From assembly GCF_900105905.1 (NCBI RefSeq), contig NZ_FNSV01000005.1:2852001-2916000 (forward strand): DNA of 64,000 nucleotides, read 5' to 3'. The DNA is from Rhodococcus koreensis. Lineage in GTDB: Bacteria > Actinomycetota > Actinomycetes > Mycobacteriales > Mycobacteriaceae. The notes below the pieces were generated by a model that searched no databases, had not been told where the DNA came from, and saw only the letters and a program-made list of their open reading frames with translations. Positions 17,419 through 28,105 of this stretch are shown in pieces. Within the stretch, counting starts at the first letter, position 1. Each line of letters starts with the position of its first letter. The translations under genes were made by a program, and so were the position numbers.

Positions 17419-18182
17419 CTTGCGACGGTACGGTTCACGGCCGTGGGATCCGTAAATCCTTCGGCTCCAAGACAGTTCTGCAGAACATCGATCTCGACAT
17501 CGCCAGCGGTGAGATCTGCTGCATCATCGGCCCCAGCGGATCCGGAAAATCGACCCTGCTGCGCTGCGTCAACGGCCTCGAGACGGTCGATCTGGGAGTG
17601 TTGAAGGTCAACGGAGAGCACTTCGGCTACTACGAAACCGACACCGCATTCCACGCCCTGAGCCGCAAACGCCTCGCCGAACAACGCACCAAGGTCGGCA
17701 TCGTCTTCCAGCAGTTCAACCTGTTTCCCAACATGACTGCCCGGGACAACATCATGGCCGGCCCCGTACTGGTCAAGCACGGTGACAAGCAGCAGGCATC
17801 CGAGCAGGCGCAGCAACTGCTGGCGAGCGTCGGACTGAGCGGGTTCGGCGGCCACTATCCCGCGCAACTGTCCGGAGGCCAGCAACAGCGCGTGGCCATC
17901 GCGCGGGCGTTGGCCATGGATCCGCAGATCATGCTGTTCGACGAGCCGACCAGCGCCCTCGACCCCGAAAAGGTCGGTGAAGTCCTCGCCGTCATGAAGG
18001 ACCTGGCACAAAAAGGCATGACCATGATCGTGGTCACCCACGAGATGGGCTTCGCGCGCGAGGTAGCGGACACCCTGCTGTTCATGGACGAAGGCTGCAT
18101 CGTCGAACGCGGAGACGCCCGCGAGGTCCTCGCCCACCCGAAAGAACGACGGACCCAGGCCTTCCTGGAAAGGGTGCTCTGA
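17415..18182 (+). CDS. amino-acid ABC transporter ATP-binding protein
   Basis: 255 residues. Walker [10 protein letters not shown] (39-47), Q-loop FQQFNLFPN, signature LSGGQQQR, Walker [13 protein letters not shown] and the switch His in VVTHEMGF are all intact. This is the GlnQ/HisP-type ATPase energising import by the preceding permease and binding protein. The start at 17415 overlaps the permease stop. The next gene, a flavoprotein, follows after only 5 bases, which ties uptake to oxidation of the imported compound. Confidence 0.93.
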   Translation: MTCDGTVHGRGIRKSFGSKTVLQNIDLDIASGEICCIIGPSGSGKSTLLRCVNGLETVDLGVLKVNGEHFGYYETDTAFHALSRKRLAEQRTKVGIVFQQFNLFPNMTARDNIMAGPVLVKHGDKQQASEQAQQLLASVGLSGFGGHYPAQLSGGQQQRVAIARALAMDPQIMLFDEPTSALDPEKVGEVLAVMKDLAQKGMTMIVVTHEMGFAREVADTLLFMDEGCIVERGDAREVLAHPKERRTQAFLERVL

Positions 18183-18187
18183 CCACG

Positions 18188-19381
18188 ATGGACGGACAAC
18201 TAGCCGTCATCGGCCTGGGCAGCATCGGAAGCATGGCATTGTGGCAGGCTTCCCGCTCGTCGGGCTCGGTGGTCGGATTCGAAGCACAATCGCCGGGCCA
18301 TGCCCGCAGCGCCGTCGGCGGTGACACCCGCCTGTTCCGCATGCTGTATCGAGGGACGCCCAGCTACTACCCCATCCTCGAACGCTCCCGCCGCCTCTGG
18401 GCCGAGCTCGAGGCCGACTCAGGTCAGCATGTCCTGACGCGCTGCGGCGGATTGTCCATCGGAACGGTAGACGGCCCCTACCTTCCGCACCTGCTCGACA
18501 CCACCCGGATCAACGGGGCCGACCACGAAATCTTGAGCCGCGAACAGATGGCCGAGCGGTACCCACAGCACAACCTCCGGCCGGACGACCACGCGGTGTT
18601 CGACCCCCATGCAGGCGCCCTGCGGACCGACCGTGCGGTCACCGCGGCGGTGGCCGCCGCACAGGCGAACGGGGCAACAGTCCTGACCAACACCCCGATC
18701 GACGACATCCGGGAAACCGACGACGGCGTGGTCGTCACGTCCGGCGACAATTCCTGGACGTTCGAGAAAGTCATCGTCTCCTCGGGCGGCTGGTCCCGGC
18801 GGCTGATGCCCGCCTATCTGAAGGCGGTCACCGAAACACGGCGAATCTTCCTGTCCTGGTTCGTGGCCCGGGATGCCTCCGAATTCTCCCCGGACAGGTT
18901 CCCGATCTTCATCCGCATCTCCGGAGATCGCTCCATGTACGGGGCCCCCAGCGTCGACGGGGTAACCGTCAAGGCCACCCTGGACGGTCGCGGAGCCCCC
19001 ACACCACAGGCCGATACCGTGCCCAGGGACCTCACGGCAGACGAAATCGCCGAGACCACCGAGACAGTCACCGAATTCCTGCCCGGCCTCTTCCCCAACA
19101 TCGTCCGCTCCGATGCCTTTCCGGATCTCTTCACCGCGGACAAGCACTCCCTTCTCGGGCCCCTACGGGAGAACAGCAGGATCTACTGCGCCACCGGATT
19201 CTCCGGCGCCGGCTTCAAGATGGCGTCCGGCTTCGGTGAGATCGCCGCCGGCGAAGCCCTGGGCACCCGAACCTTTGAAGGGCTCGATTTCGTTCGGCCC
19301 CAACGCTTCCGGACAGCCCACGCACTCCAGGGCCAGGACGCTGCTGCCGACGCGCCCGGCGGCCGTCAGCACGCAAGCTAA
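18188..19381 (+). CDS. FAD-dependent oxidoreductase (MSOX/MTOX-like DAO family)
   Basis: 397 residues. The N-terminal LAVIGLGSIGSMALWQAS is the FAD-binding fold, followed by HARSAVGGDTRLFRM, characteristic of monomeric sarcosine oxidase and N-methyltryptophan oxidase. The C-terminal IYCATGFSGAGFKMASGFGEIA contains the region that in these enzymes supplies the flavin-linked Cys; here the residue after YCAT is Gly, and the Cys lies two before it. Expected chemistry is oxidation of a secondary amine (N-alkyl amino acid) with H2O2 release. It is tightly linked to the importer. With the PuuB-like enzyme on the divergent operon, two different amine oxidations are available in the locus. Confidence 0.82.
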   Translation: MDGQLAVIGLGSIGSMALWQASRSSGSVVGFEAQSPGHARSAVGGDTRLFRMLYRGTPSYYPILERSRRLWAELEADSGQHVLTRCGGLSIGTVDGPYLPHLLDTTRINGADHEILSREQMAERYPQHNLRPDDHAVFDPHAGALRTDRAVTAAVAAAQANGATVLTNTPIDDIRETDDGVVVTSGDNSWTFEKVIVSSGGWSRRLMPAYLKAVTETRRIFLSWFVARDASEFSPDRFPIFIRISGDRSMYGAPSVDGVTVKATLDGRGAPTPQADTVPRDLTADEIAETTETVTEFLPGLFPNIVRSDAFPDLFTADKHSLLGPLRENSRIYCATGFSGAGFKMASGFGEIAAGEALGTRTFEGLDFVRPQRFRTAHALQGQDAAADAPGGRQHAS

Positions 19382-19404
19382 AGGCCCTACGTAAGCCACG
19401 CCCC

Positions 19405-19435
19405 GCGTGGCGAGGCCGGTGCCGCCTCGCCACGC
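19405..19435 (+). terminator. perfect 12-bp hairpin, probable terminator
   Basis: GCGTGGCGAGGC (19405-19416) pairs perfectly with GCCTCGCCACGC (19424-19435) around a 7-base loop. It follows the flavoprotein gene and precedes the transaminase control region. There is no U-run. Confidence 0.6.
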
Positions 19436-19466
19436 CTCCGCGCCACACCCCAAACCCAGATTGCCA

Positions 19467-19485
19467 ATTGTTGACAATTGACAAT
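19467..19485. promoter_or_regulatory. GntR-type operator-like composite site C
   Basis: ATTGTTGACAATTGACAAT, the inverse orientation of site A with one mismatch, about 20 bases before the transaminase start. Such closeness to the start suggests repression of the transaminase-semialdehyde dehydrogenase-GntR unit. Confidence 0.65.
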
Positions 19486-19505
19486 CCTTAGGAAAGTATC
19501 AAGCC

Positions 19506-20759
19506 ATGGCAACTCTCAGCCCCGTCCTCAAGCAGGCCACCCCTGTCGTCGTCGACTACGCGGCCGGCAGTTGGGTGTACGCGACCGACGGCAAGAAGTA
19601 CCTCGACTTCACCACCGGAATCGGTGTGACCAGCACCGGGCACTGCCACCCGGACGTCGTCGCCGCCGCCCGCGAACAGGTCGGCAAAATCGTTCATGCC
19701 CAGTACACGACGGTGATGCACAAGCCCCTGCTCGCGCTCACCGAGAAACTCGGCGACTTCCTGCCCGCCGGACTCGACAGTGTCTTCTACGCCACCTCCG
19801 GCTCCGAAGCGGTCGAGGCCTCGGTCCGTCTGGCACGTATGGCGACCGGACGACCCAACATCATCTCCTTCCACGGCGGTTTCCACGGAAGGACGGTGGG
19901 TGCTGCCTCGCTGACCACCGCCGGCACCAAATTCCGCTCCGGCTTCTCCCCACTGATGGGCGGGGTGCACGTTGCACCCTTCCCCCACACCTACCGATAC
20001 GGCTGGGATGAAGAAACAGCGGTCACCTTCGCCCTGAAGGAACTCGATCACCTCCTGCAGACCATCAGCACCCCCGCCGATACCGCCGGCTTCATCATCG
20101 AACCCGTCCTCGGCGACGGCGGCTACATTCCCACCCCTGTCGCCTTCCTGCAGGGGTTGCGCGAACGCGCCGATCGGCACGGCATCGTGTTCATCGTCGA
20201 TGAAGTCCAGGCGGGTGTCGGGCGCACCGGCAAGTTCTGGGGACACGACTGGGCCGGGATCCGGCCGGACGTCGTCATCACCGCGAAGGGCCTGGCCAGC
20301 GGTTTCCCCATCTCCGCGATCGCCGCCTCCACCGAACTGATGTCCAAGGCATGGCCGGGCTCCCAGGGTGGCACGTACGGTGGCAACGCCGTCGCCGCCG
20401 CCGCCGGCGTCGCCACCCTCGGCGTCATCGAACGCGAGAACCTGGTGTGGAACGCCCATCTTCGGGGCGAGGAGCTGCGCGCGGGCCTGGAGAGCCTCCA
20501 CACCGACTTCGCCGGAATCGGGAACATCCGCGGCCACGGCCTGATGCAGGGCGTCGAATTCACCACGGCCGACAATGCCCCCGACGCGGCGCTGGCCCTG
20601 GCCGTGCAGCAGGCCGCCGTCACCGAAGAACTTCTCCTGCTGACCTGCGGTCCGTACGGGAACGTCATCCGCATCATCCCGGCACTCAATGTCACCAGCG
20701 ACGAAATCCAAAGCGGCCTGACCAAATTCACTCAGGCGCTGAAGACAGCCACCACCTAG
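19506..20759 (+). CDS. 4-aminobutyrate-type class III aminotransferase
   Basis: 417 residues of the PLP-dependent class III (ornithine/GABA) aminotransferases. Signatures are YATSGSEAVEASVRLA for phosphate binding, SFHGGFHGRT, FIVDEVQAGVGRTGKF with D232, and the PLP lysine K261 in VVITAKGLASGFP. It would transfer a terminal amino group to 2-oxoglutarate or pyruvate and release a semialdehyde, fitting the adjacent semialdehyde dehydrogenase. Substrate could be GABA, 5-aminovalerate, beta-alanine or a relative. The start has AGGAAAG in front and follows the operator element directly. Confidence 0.85.
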   Translation: MATLSPVLKQATPVVVDYAAGSWVYATDGKKYLDFTTGIGVTSTGHCHPDVVAAAREQVGKIVHAQYTTVMHKPLLALTEKLGDFLPAGLDSVFYATSGSEAVEASVRLARMATGRPNIISFHGGFHGRTVGAASLTTAGTKFRSGFSPLMGGVHVAPFPHTYRYGWDEETAVTFALKELDHLLQTISTPADTAGFIIEPVLGDGGYIPTPVAFLQGLRERADRHGIVFIVDEVQAGVGRTGKFWGHDWAGIRPDVVITAKGLASGFPISAIAASTELMSKAWPGSQGGTYGGNAVAAAAGVATLGVIERENLVWNAHLRGEELRAGLESLHTDFAGIGNIRGHGLMQGVEFTTADNAPDAALALAVQQAAVTEELLLLTCGPYGNVIRIIPALNVTSDEIQSGLTKFTQALKTATT

Positions 20760-20842
20760 ACACCCATTCCCACGGGTTCCGTCGGCGACGAATCACCGTC
20801 CGTCACCGGCGGAACCCGTCCCTCGACCGCCGAAAGTGTCCC

Positions 20843-22297
20843 ATGAGCCCCTCCTTTGACCCCACCACCCTCCACACGGGCCTGTTCATCGACGGCGTCT
20901 GGCGGAAGGCCGCCAGCGCCGCCACCTTCACCGTGGAAAACCCGGCAACACACGAAGTCATCGCCGAGGTCGCCGACGGCGGACTCGACGACGCCCTCGA
21001 CGCCATCGCGGCAGCCGGACGCGCACAGGCGACGTGGGCCACCTCCACCCCGCGCGAACGCGCGGACATCCTGCGCCGCGCCTTCGACCTGGTCAATGCC
21101 AACACCGACCGGCTCGCCGCCATCATCACCGCCGAGATGGGCAAACCTCTCGCCGAAGCCAAGGGCGAAGTCGCCTATGGCGCCGAGTTTCTTCGCTGGT
21201 TCTCCGAGGAGGCCACTCGTATCGGCGGAGACCACACCACCTCGGTCGACGGCAAGACCCGAATCCTGATCACCAAAGAGCCGGTGGGAACCTGTGTGCT
21301 GGTGACGCCGTGGAACTTCCCGCTGACCATGGGCATCCGCAAGATCGCCCCGGCGATTGCCGCCGGATGCACGATGGTATTCAAGCCCTCGGAACTGACA
21401 CCCCTGACGTCCCTGGCCCTGGTCGACATCTTCCAGCAGGCCGGCCTGCCCGACGGTGTCCTCAACGTCGTCACGACCTCCAACGCCGCCGACGTCGTGG
21501 AGCCGTGGATGAGCAGCGGAATCGCGCGCAAGGTCAGCTTCACCGGGTCCACCGCGGTCGGCAAGATCCTGCTCCGCCACGCTGCGGAGAACGTCATGCG
21601 CTCCTCCATGGAGCTGGGAGGCAACGCCCCCTTCATCGTCCTGGCCGACGCAGACGTCGAGCGCGCCGTCGACGGCGCCATGATCGCCAAGATGCGGAAC
21701 ATGGGCGAGGCATGCACGGCCGCGAACCGCTTCTTCGTACACCGTTCCCTGGCCGAAGAATTCGGTGAGAAATTCGCCAAGAGAATGGCCGAGCTACAGG
21801 TAGGCAACGGCGCCCTGGAAGGAACCGAGGTCGGCCCCCTCATCGAACAGGCCGGCCGGGACAAGGTCGAGGAGCTGGTCGCCGACGCCCTCGCCAAGGG
21901 CGCCCGTGTTCTGACCGGCGCCACTCGCCCACAGGGACCGGGGTACTTCTACACTCCCACTGTCCTGACGGACGTCCCCCTCGATGCGAAACTGATGACC
22001 ACCGAGATCTTCGGCCCGGTCGCGGCGATCACCCCCTTCGACAGCGAGGACGAAGCGGTGCACCTGGCAAACGACACCGACTGGGGTCTTGTCGGGTATG
22101 TATTCACCGAAAACGTCGACACGGCCATGCGCTTTTCCTCCGCGCTGGAAGTGGGAATGGTCGGCCTCAATACGGGACTCGTGTCGAATCCGGTAGCACC
22201 GTTCGGCGGTGTCAAGCAGTCCGGACTGGGACGCGAAGGCAGCAAGATCGGAATCGATGAATACCTCGAGTACAAGTACACCGCAATGGCGCGTTAG
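20843..22297 (+). CDS. gabD: succinate-semialdehyde dehydrogenase-type ALDH
   Basis: 484 residues, the usual length of GabD. The general base E257 (MELGGNAPF), nucleophile C291 (GEACTAANR), VTPWNFPL nucleotide contact and FTGSTAVGK loop are intact, and the C-terminal VAPFGGVKQSGLGREGSKIGIDEYLE is typical of succinate- and glutarate-semialdehyde dehydrogenases. It would oxidise the semialdehyde made by the preceding transaminase to the dicarboxylate. It starts 83 bases after the transaminase stop and is followed by a GntR gene after 37 bases. Confidence 0.87.
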   Translation: MSPSFDPTTLHTGLFIDGVWRKAASAATFTVENPATHEVIAEVADGGLDDALDAIAAAGRAQATWATSTPRERADILRRAFDLVNANTDRLAAIITAEMGKPLAEAKGEVAYGAEFLRWFSEEATRIGGDHTTSVDGKTRILITKEPVGTCVLVTPWNFPLTMGIRKIAPAIAAGCTMVFKPSELTPLTSLALVDIFQQAGLPDGVLNVVTTSNAADVVEPWMSSGIARKVSFTGSTAVGKILLRHAAENVMRSSMELGGNAPFIVLADADVERAVDGAMIAKMRNMGEACTAANRFFVHRSLAEEFGEKFAKRMAELQVGNGALEGTEVGPLIEQAGRDKVEELVADALAKGARVLTGATRPQGPGYFYTPTVLTDVPLDAKLMTTEIFGPVAAITPFDSEDEAVHLANDTDWGLVGYVFTENVDTAMRFSSALEVGMVGLNTGLVSNPVAPFGGVKQSGLGREGSKIGIDEYLEYKYTAMAR

Positions 22298-22334
22298 ATC
22301 GCTTTGCGCCAATGAATGAGATAAGGGAAATTCC

Positions 22335-23015
22335 ATGGAGACCCCGGAGGGACTGCTTGTATTAGAGGGACGACCCACGGCACAATTGATTGCCGATCAT
22401 CTACGGGAACAGATTATTCAAGGGGTCTTCCGACCCGGTCAGCAGATCAACGAATCCGTCCTGGCAAGCCACCTGCACACGTCCAGGGGACCAGTCCGCG
22501 AAGCACTCCAGCGGCTGGCCCAGGAGGGAATACTCGTCAGTTTGCGGAATCGCGGCGTCTTCGTTCCGGAGCTGTCGATCGACGACATCAAAGAGATCTA
22601 CGCCGTCCGCGAGGCGGTGGAATCAGCTTCCGCAAATATCCTCCTGACCGCCGGACAAGAAGATATCAACCGCACCTGCCAATTCCTGAAAGAGACCCTG
22701 ACAGAAATGGCGGCGCAGGTTGATATGTCGGACTGGCAAGCGCTCACCCGACTGGATATGAAATTCCACACCTCATTTGTCGAAGGGACAGGAAACTCGC
22801 GCTTGATCCGGATTTACGACACTCTCGTAGCCGAATCGAGGATGTGCATTCTCAACCTTCGAGTCTCTTATCCTCGCGTGGACGTGCTGGTCCAGGAACA
22901 CCAGAATCTCCTGGACTTGCTGGAAGCCGGCGACACCGAAGGACTCCAGCAGGCCATCAGTCGTCACATGCGCAAGGCCGTCGACGATCTCACCGCAACA
23001 ACACGCCAGGAGTAA
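22335..23015 (+). CDS. GntR-family regulator, FCD type (first paralog)
   Basis: 226 residues. The winged HTH covers about 12-78, with PGQQINESVLASHLHTS leading to recognition helix SRGPVREALQRLAQEGILV and wing RNRGVFVPEL. The C-terminal FCD ligand-binding domain includes FHTSFVEGTGNSRL and a late H-x3-H-type metal site (EHQNLLDLLEAG, SRHMRKAV). Its HTH is nearly identical to that of the GntR at 28106, so both probably recognise the same DNA, and TGTYRACA sites precede both loci. It is co-directional with the transaminase and dehydrogenase genes, suggesting substrate-responsive autoregulation. Confidence 0.88.
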   Translation: METPEGLLVLEGRPTAQLIADHLREQIIQGVFRPGQQINESVLASHLHTSRGPVREALQRLAQEGILVSLRNRGVFVPELSIDDIKEIYAVREAVESASANILLTAGQEDINRTCQFLKETLTEMAAQVDMSDWQALTRLDMKFHTSFVEGTGNSRLIRIYDTLVAESRMCILNLRVSYPRVDVLVQEHQNLLDLLEAGDTEGLQQAISRHMRKAVDDLTATTRQE

Positions 23016-23399
23016 CTGAGGCCGAAAACCTCGTCACGCCTGGGCGAGGACTGCAGTCGGCTCGTCGGCAGTCCGCACTCGCGGACGGATGTCGCCGGGA
23101 ACCGAGCGACCCCGGGCGGTTGGCATTCCGTGCCGGTACAACCGCACACCGCATGAGGCGGCACGTGGTGATCAACGGTATCGGCGCTCTCGCGGCCCGC
23201 GGTAGCCCTCCAGAGACATGCCGACGACGGCGATGTCCCATCCACCCATGCCCGATGCAGGTTCCTCGAAAAGGTAAGGGAGAGACGGTAATTACAAGAC
23301 TTGGACCTATCGTAGATTGTTGACAATTGCTAGGATAGGTCTCGTGCCACCCCATCAAAGGCACGTCAGCCAAGGGCGCAGCCCAAGAACGGAGTAACC
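23016..23399. promoter_or_regulatory. control region of the cupin gene
   Basis: 384 bases without a gene. The only feature is operator-like site D near its right end. The left part is ordinary high-GC sequence in which I see nothing. Confidence 0.5.
23316..23327. promoter_or_regulatory. GntR-type operator-like site D
   Basis: ATTGTTGACAAT, identical to the first 12 bases of site C and a near-perfect inverted repeat. TAGGAT follows at 23331-23336 and may be the -10 box, in which case the operator would cover the -35 region. Confidence 0.6.
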
Positions 23400-23762
23400 A
23401 TGGTCAAGGCGACCGTCATGAGTGATGCAACAACTGCGGACCCCGGGAAGCACATCCTCAAGTCCACATCCACAACGCCCGGTCAGACCGAAGTGTCCCA
23501 AGGTCTTTGGGGCGGAAACGGTCTGAGGACGGGGATCTGGGAGGTCACTCCGGGAACGTTCACGAGCACCCGGGACGGCTACAACGAGATTTGCCAGATC
23601 CTGAGTGGAACCGCCACCATCACCGAATCGAACGGCAACAGCTTCGACATCGGCCCCGGGTCGCTGTTTGTGACGCCCGCCGGCTGGGAGGGCACCTGGA
23701 CCATCCACACGACGCTCCGCAAGATGTGGGTTGTGCAGGACATTTCGGGCGCAGTCGACTGA
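23400..23762 (+). CDS. cupin-domain protein (DUF861 type)
   Basis: 120 residues forming one cupin. The first motif region is GIWEVTPGTFTSTRDGYNEICQILSG and the second GPGSLFVTPAGWEGTW. The WEVTPG/GYNEICQILSG form resembles DUF861 cupins such as those near ureidoglycine, ethanolamine and amino-acid catabolism genes; many are small enzymes or metabolite sensors. Its start has CGGAG upstream and its own operator-like site D, so it belongs to the same regulon. It is separated from the aminotransferase by a hairpin. Confidence 0.75.
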   Translation: MVKATVMSDATTADPGKHILKSTSTTPGQTEVSQGLWGGNGLRTGIWEVTPGTFTSTRDGYNEICQILSGTATITESNGNSFDIGPGSLFVTPAGWEGTWTIHTTLRKMWVVQDISGAVD

Positions 23763-23790
23763 TCAGCAGAACTGAAACAGCACCACGCCA

Positions 23791-23833
23791 CAGAAGAGCA
23801 GGCCAGATCCCGTCGATCTTGCCTGCTCTTCTG
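23791..23833 (+). terminator. perfect 13-bp hairpin after the cupin gene
   Basis: CAGAAGAGCAGGC (23791-23803) pairs with GCCTGCTCTTCTG (23821-23833) around a 17-base loop. It follows the cupin stop by 28 bases. No U-run follows. Confidence 0.6.
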
Positions 23834-23915
23834 GGCTGTGTGCCGTATGACGCTCCGGAAATTCCAAGTCGGCGCACCCGCAAGCCACCCACTCATCGAA
23901 CTCCTCACCATCTGA

Positions 23916-25241
<1,326 letters not shown>

Positions 25242-25635
25242 CCGCCGCGGGGGTAAGCAAGTCGAGCACGGTGCCGGGGGATCCGACCGCAATACCCGGC
25301 ACGGCCGGGCGGCGCCGTATTCCCGGTCTCAGGATTGGGACAGCGTTGCCAGGGCGGTGTCCTAGTCGCCGCGCTCCTCGAACCCCGGCCGGGCATGGTG
25401 AGCAGACGCCGGGTCGGACCAGCCGTGCCGAGTGCACATCGACACCGTGGCTGGGTCAGGCCGACTCGGGCGGCGCGCCAGTGCTCCGCCCGAGTACCGC
25501 ACGCGGTTTCTCGCTGTAGCTTCCCCCTACGTCTCGCCACCATGGCGATACTCGCTGCCCGTGGAGAGGCGACGAGCAGGTGTTCGCGGAAGGTACCGTG
25601 GTCGCAAGGGAACGCGAGATGAAGGTGGCGGTTTC
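25242..25635. other. intergenic region before the LuxR-type regulator
   Basis: 394 bases without a gene. An imperfect hairpin with 8-bp perfect core (GTGCCGGG 25271-25278 / CCCGGCAC 25295-25302) may terminate the aminotransferase transcript. The remainder shows nothing I can name. Confidence 0.4.
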
Positions 25636-27960
25636 ATGCCTCCCGGTATCAAGGCGACCACGGGAAACCTTCCCCACGAACTGACGAGCTTCGTCGGCCG
25701 CCGCCGTGAGATCGGCGAGGTTCGCCGGCTGCTCTCCGTTTCGCGGCTCGTGACATTGACCGGTGTCGGGGGCGTAGGAAAGACCCGGCTGGCACTGCGG
25801 GTCGCCGCCGAGTCCAGTCGCGCGTTCGATGACGGTGTGTGGTCGGTCGGGTTGGGCGAGCTGAATGACCCAGGCGCGGTCGTCGACGAAGTGCTGTCGG
25901 CGTTGAGGCTGAGCGAGGGCCGCAGTGCCGCACCGGAGTCAGTGCTCGTCGAGTATCTCTCGCCGCGGAAGCTCTTGCTCGTACTGGACAACTGCGAGCA
26001 CCTCATCGAACCCGTCGCCGACCTCGCCGTAACCCTTCTCCGCGCTTGCCCGGAACTCCGGATTCTGGCGACCAGCCGGGAACCGCTCGGGATTGGTGGA
26101 GAAGCCATCCACCGGGTCCCACCCCTTACGATGCCGGACCCGGACCAGGTTTCGCTGGCCGGAGGGGGACTGGGCCGCTACGAGGCGGTGAACCTCTTCG
26201 CCGAACGCGCGACGATGGCGGTCCCGGACTTCGACATCACCGAGAACAATAAGGACGTCATCGCGGCGATCTGCCGCCGCCTGGACGGTCTTCCGCTTGC
26301 GATCGAACTCGCCGCCGTGCGGCTCAGAGCGATGTCGGTGGAGCAGATCCTGCAACGGCTGACAGACCGGTACGCCCTTCTGACGACGGGCAGCAGGGGG
26401 GCGCCGGCACGGCAGCAAACTCTGCAGTGGTGTATCGACTGGAGCCACGAGTTGTGCTCGCAGGCGGAGCGGGAATTGTGGGCGCGGCTGACAGTGTTCT
26501 CGGGCGGCTTCGAACTCGACGCTATCGAGGGCATCTGCGCCGACGCTATGACGTCATCCCAGGTTGTCGACGTGGTGGCGTCGCTGATCGACAAATCGAT
26601 CCTGATTCGGGACGAGGTCGCGGGAGCGGTGCGGTACCGGCTCTTGGAGACGCTGCGCGACTACGGTATGCAACGGTTACAGGAGACCTCCGAGTTCGCA
26701 TCGCTCTTGCGTCGGCACCGGGACTGGTACGAACACTTGGTGCTGCGGGCGGAGTCCGACTGGATTAGTTCACGGCAGGTGGCCTGGGTTGCGCGCCTCG
26801 ACGCCGAGCAACCCAACATCCGTGCGGCGCTGCAGTTCTGCCTGACCGGTCCGAGTGAGGCGAATGCTGGGGGTCGCATGGCATCGGCGCTCTACCCCTA
26901 TTGGCGGGCGCGTGGGAGGCTGCGCGAGGGCATGCGGTGGCTCGCGCAACTTCTGGCGGTGGGCGGTGAGCCCGGTCCGGAACAGGTCAAGGCGCTATAC
27001 GTGCTGAGTGTGCTCTCTGGGCTGTACGGCGACCCAGAGGCGTCGGCACTGTATGTCGAACGCGGGGGCGACCTCGCGGCGCAGCTCGGCGATCGCACCG
27101 CCGAAGCGCTGATGGCCGATGCCGCCGGCCATCACACGCTGTTCACCCGGGACGCCGGAGCGGCGTGTGAACACTTCGAATCCTCGCTCGCGGTCTTCCG
27201 CGCGGACCGCAACCACTTGTACATGATCTGGTCGCTGTTCGGGCTCGCGCTGGCCAGCGGCGCGGCCGGCAACTGGTCGCGGAGCGACGAGTGTCAGCAG
27301 GAGATTCTCGAGCTCACCGGGACACGAGGCGAGTACGTCTACCGGGGATGGGCGTCGTGGACTACGGGGATGAGGGCCCGGCAACGTGGCGAGTACTCCC
27401 GTGCGAAAGCTCTCGCCACGCAGGGGCTTCAACTCGCTCGATCGGTGGACGACCGCATCAGCGCTGCGGGGTGCATCGAGGTCCTCTCGTGGATCGCTGT
27501 GGATGAGGGAGTTCCCCGGCGCGCCGCCGAGCTGATGGGTGCTGCCGAGGCGCTCGCCCAGCGGGTCGGGAGCCCGAGCATCATCTACCCGAACCTGCAC
27601 CTCGAGCATGCCCGGATCGAGCAAGAGGCCCGCCGGGCGATCGGTGACCGTGTGTTCGAGACGGCGTTCCGGCACGGTCTTGAGGCGCGGTTCGAAGATG
27701 CCGCGGCGTACGCCGTCGACGAGAAGAGCGGATCCGATATCTCGGTCGAGCCGGGACCGACGAGTCTCACGCGCCGGGAACAGCAGGTAGCCGAACTTGT
27801 CGCCGAGGGTCTCACCAACCGGGCGATCGCAGGCAAGCTCGTCATTTCCCAACGCACCGCCCAGGGACACGTCGAGCACATCCTCTCCAAACTGGGCTTC
27901 ACCTCCCGCGCCCAGATCGCAGCATGGATCATCGAGCAGAGACACAGCGAGCAGGCCTGA
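25636..27960 (+). CDS. LuxR-family regulator with STAND ATPase domain
   Basis: 774 residues. Order: STAND/NB-ARC-type NTPase with Walker A GVGGVGKT (43-50), Walker B LLLVLDNCEHL, ATSREPL and GLPLAIELAA; a central helical TPR-like region; and a C-terminal LuxR HTH (about 710-765, LTRREQQVAELVAEGLTNRAIA then SQRTAQGHVEHILSKLG). Such regulators are ATP-dependent switches whose TPR region senses ligand or a protein partner. ATG 25636 begins the conserved PPGIKATTGNLPHELTSFVGR; the frame extends upstream to 25432 without similarity. It sits between the aminotransferase and a GntR and may be a second control layer of the locus. Confidence 0.85.
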   Translation: MPPGIKATTGNLPHELTSFVGRRREIGEVRRLLSVSRLVTLTGVGGVGKTRLALRVAAESSRAFDDGVWSVGLGELNDPGAVVDEVLSALRLSEGRSAAPESVLVEYLSPRKLLLVLDNCEHLIEPVADLAVTLLRACPELRILATSREPLGIGGEAIHRVPPLTMPDPDQVSLAGGGLGRYEAVNLFAERATMAVPDFDITENNKDVIAAICRRLDGLPLAIELAAVRLRAMSVEQILQRLTDRYALLTTGSRGAPARQQTLQWCIDWSHELCSQAERELWARLTVFSGGFELDAIEGICADAMTSSQVVDVVASLIDKSILIRDEVAGAVRYRLLETLRDYGMQRLQETSEFASLLRRHRDWYEHLVLRAESDWISSRQVAWVARLDAEQPNIRAALQFCLTGPSEANAGGRMASALYPYWRARGRLREGMRWLAQLLAVGGEPGPEQVKALYVLSVLSGLYGDPEASALYVERGGDLAAQLGDRTAEALMADAAGHHTLFTRDAGAACEHFESSLAVFRADRNHLYMIWSLFGLALASGAAGNWSRSDECQQEILELTGTRGEYVYRGWASWTTGMRARQRGEYSRAKALATQGLQLARSVDDRISAAGCIEVLSWIAVDEGVPRRAAELMGAAEALAQRVGSPSIIYPNLHLEHARIEQEARRAIGDRVFETAFRHGLEARFEDAAAYAVDEKSGSDISVEPGPTSLTRREQQVAELVAEGLTNRAIAGKLVISQRTAQGHVEHILSKLGFTSRAQIAAWIIEQRHSEQA

Positions 27961-28038
27961 TCGCCGGTCTCCGAGTCCCCGATCGGTGCGTGGCGAGGCC
28001 ACCGAGGTCCCATGTTTTCGAAGGTGTAGGCTTGCCAA

Positions 28039-28056
28039 CTGTCAACAGGTCGACAG
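28039..28056. promoter_or_regulatory. GntR-type operator-like site E
   Basis: CTGTCAACAGGTCGACAG, containing TGTCAACA and an overlapping GTCGACAG half-site, 50-67 bases before the second GntR gene. It fits autoregulation and matches the core of sites A-D. Confidence 0.55.
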
Positions 28057-28105
28057 ACACGGCAACAACTATCAGTTGACGGTGCATCGGAAAGGCAGCG
28101 GCAAG

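Noticed and set aside
25432-25635. Upstream extension of the LuxR-type regulator
   Set aside because: The conserved domain starts at MPPGIKATTG; the extension has no similarity and contains a possible terminator hairpin.
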